DNA from: an uncultured Blautia sp.
Lineage (GTDB): Bacteria; Bacillota; Clostridia; Lachnospirales; Lachnospiraceae
Length of the DNA: 64,000 bases
Assembly (NCBI GenBank): GCA_934394545.1
Contig: CAKRRG010000007.1
Coordinates: 13,755-77,754, forward strand
Direction: 5' to 3'
Position numbers and translations under genes: made by a program. The notes under the pieces are model-generated. The model made no database searches. It was not told the origin of the DNA and saw nothing but the letters and a program-made list of their open reading frames with translations. Each line of letters opens with the position of its first letter. Position 1 is the stretch's first letter. Of this stretch, positions 63,665-64,000 are shown piece by piece.

Positions 63665-64000
63665 TTAACTGACTGCAATTTTTTCAATATCATCTACTAT
63701 TGATTCCGATACTTCTCCCCACGAAATATTATCAACAAAATAGTTTACACGCTTAAAACGATTCCACATTTCTTCGAGTCCAGGATCATCTTTAATATTG
63801 TCTAAGGTTTCTCTCACTTCCTCCTCGCCAAAAGAAGTTTCACGCTTCATGCAAGTAGCTGCAAATGCCTTTTTCAAAACATCAAAGCTTATCTGATCAG
63901 CCTTTGAATTCATAATCTCATTTGTCTGCATCTTTTCTGCAAGAAGAGTTTCAAGATTATACGATAAAACTGAAATTGATCTGTCTTCAAACATAAGCTT
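63665..64000 (-). pseudogene. AbiEii-type nucleotidyltransferase toxin, C-terminal part with internal deletion, 5' end outside window
   Basis: The frame is open through the right edge (KLMFEDRSISVLSYNLETLL, AEKMQT) and ends at 63665. ISVLSYNLETLLAEK is the hallmark of AbiEii toxins of type IV toxin-antitoxin systems. In normal members the segment RGxxxTRxxDFYD follows; here it is missing and the chain jumps from EKMQTNEIMNSKADQ to ISFDVLKKAFAATCMKRET, the family's later helix. The deletion of about 20-25 residues is in frame. Likely a decayed copy; the antitoxin would be outside the window. Confidence 0.7.

Noticed and set aside
1..64000. tRNA or rRNA genes, intact transposases, integrases or attachment sites
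   Set aside because: Looked for by eye on both strands; none was recognised. Only decayed remnants at 63297-64000 hint at past mobility.

Overview
The window looks like chromosome of an endospore-forming member of the Bacillota, most likely Lachnospiraceae (Blautia-like; the genus is a guess). Support: sporulation and germination genes (spoIIP, gpr, GerMN), strong AGGAGG-type ribosome binding sites with frequent GTG/TTG starts, TTGACA-17-TATAAT promoters, a Cheo-type LexA box and argCJBD gene order. Most genes lie on the minus strand.

Layout. 1-13735: a surface glycopolymer locus. rfbC, an ABC-2 permease and a Wzt-type ATPase, a SAM methyltransferase, a kinase-like protein and a tandem GT2 glycosyltransferase form one unit. 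A second unit holds two more GT2 enzymes, a polyprenyl-phosphate sugar-1-phosphate transferase and an LCP ligase. A D-Ala-D-Ala carboxypeptidase sits between them on the plus strand. 13785-18027: two secreted wall enzymes with cell-wall-binding repeats, a GH25 muramidase and an L,D-transpeptidase. 18063-22151: HPr, cdaR, cdaA and two uncharacterised membrane proteins. 22244-32777: comF, recD2, mreB, SOS-controlled uvrA, hemW, a small membrane protein and lepA. 32884-36558: spoIIP, gpr, rpsT (plus strand, TTG start) and holA. 36616-42720: comEC, GerMN lipoprotein, histidine kinase, response regulator and comEA, read comEA-first. 43497-49865: a DUF1292 protein, the argCJBD operon and divergent argG, with ArgR-type boxes between. 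49956-56332: an AI-2E family permease, an XRE regulator, ilvBN behind a consensus promoter and a short leader, and an EamA transporter. 56392-60690: a MarR-controlled heterodimeric ABC exporter with three tandem operators. 60770-63270: acylphosphatase, hflC and hflK behind a yybP-ykoY (Mn2+) riboswitch. 63297-64000: gene remnants (ferredoxin, nitroreductase, AbiEii).

Two items stand out. First, a well-formed yybP-ykoY aptamer with an overlapping terminator stands directly upstream of hflK-hflC(-acyP), rather than a Mn exporter. Second, the glycopolymer unit places a methyltransferase and a kinase-like protein with a helical tail next to a Wzt that carries a C-terminal recognition domain. This is the logic of the WbdD chain-capping system of Gram-negative O antigens, here split into two coupled genes in a Gram-positive.

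All identifications come from reading the sequence; no database search was run.
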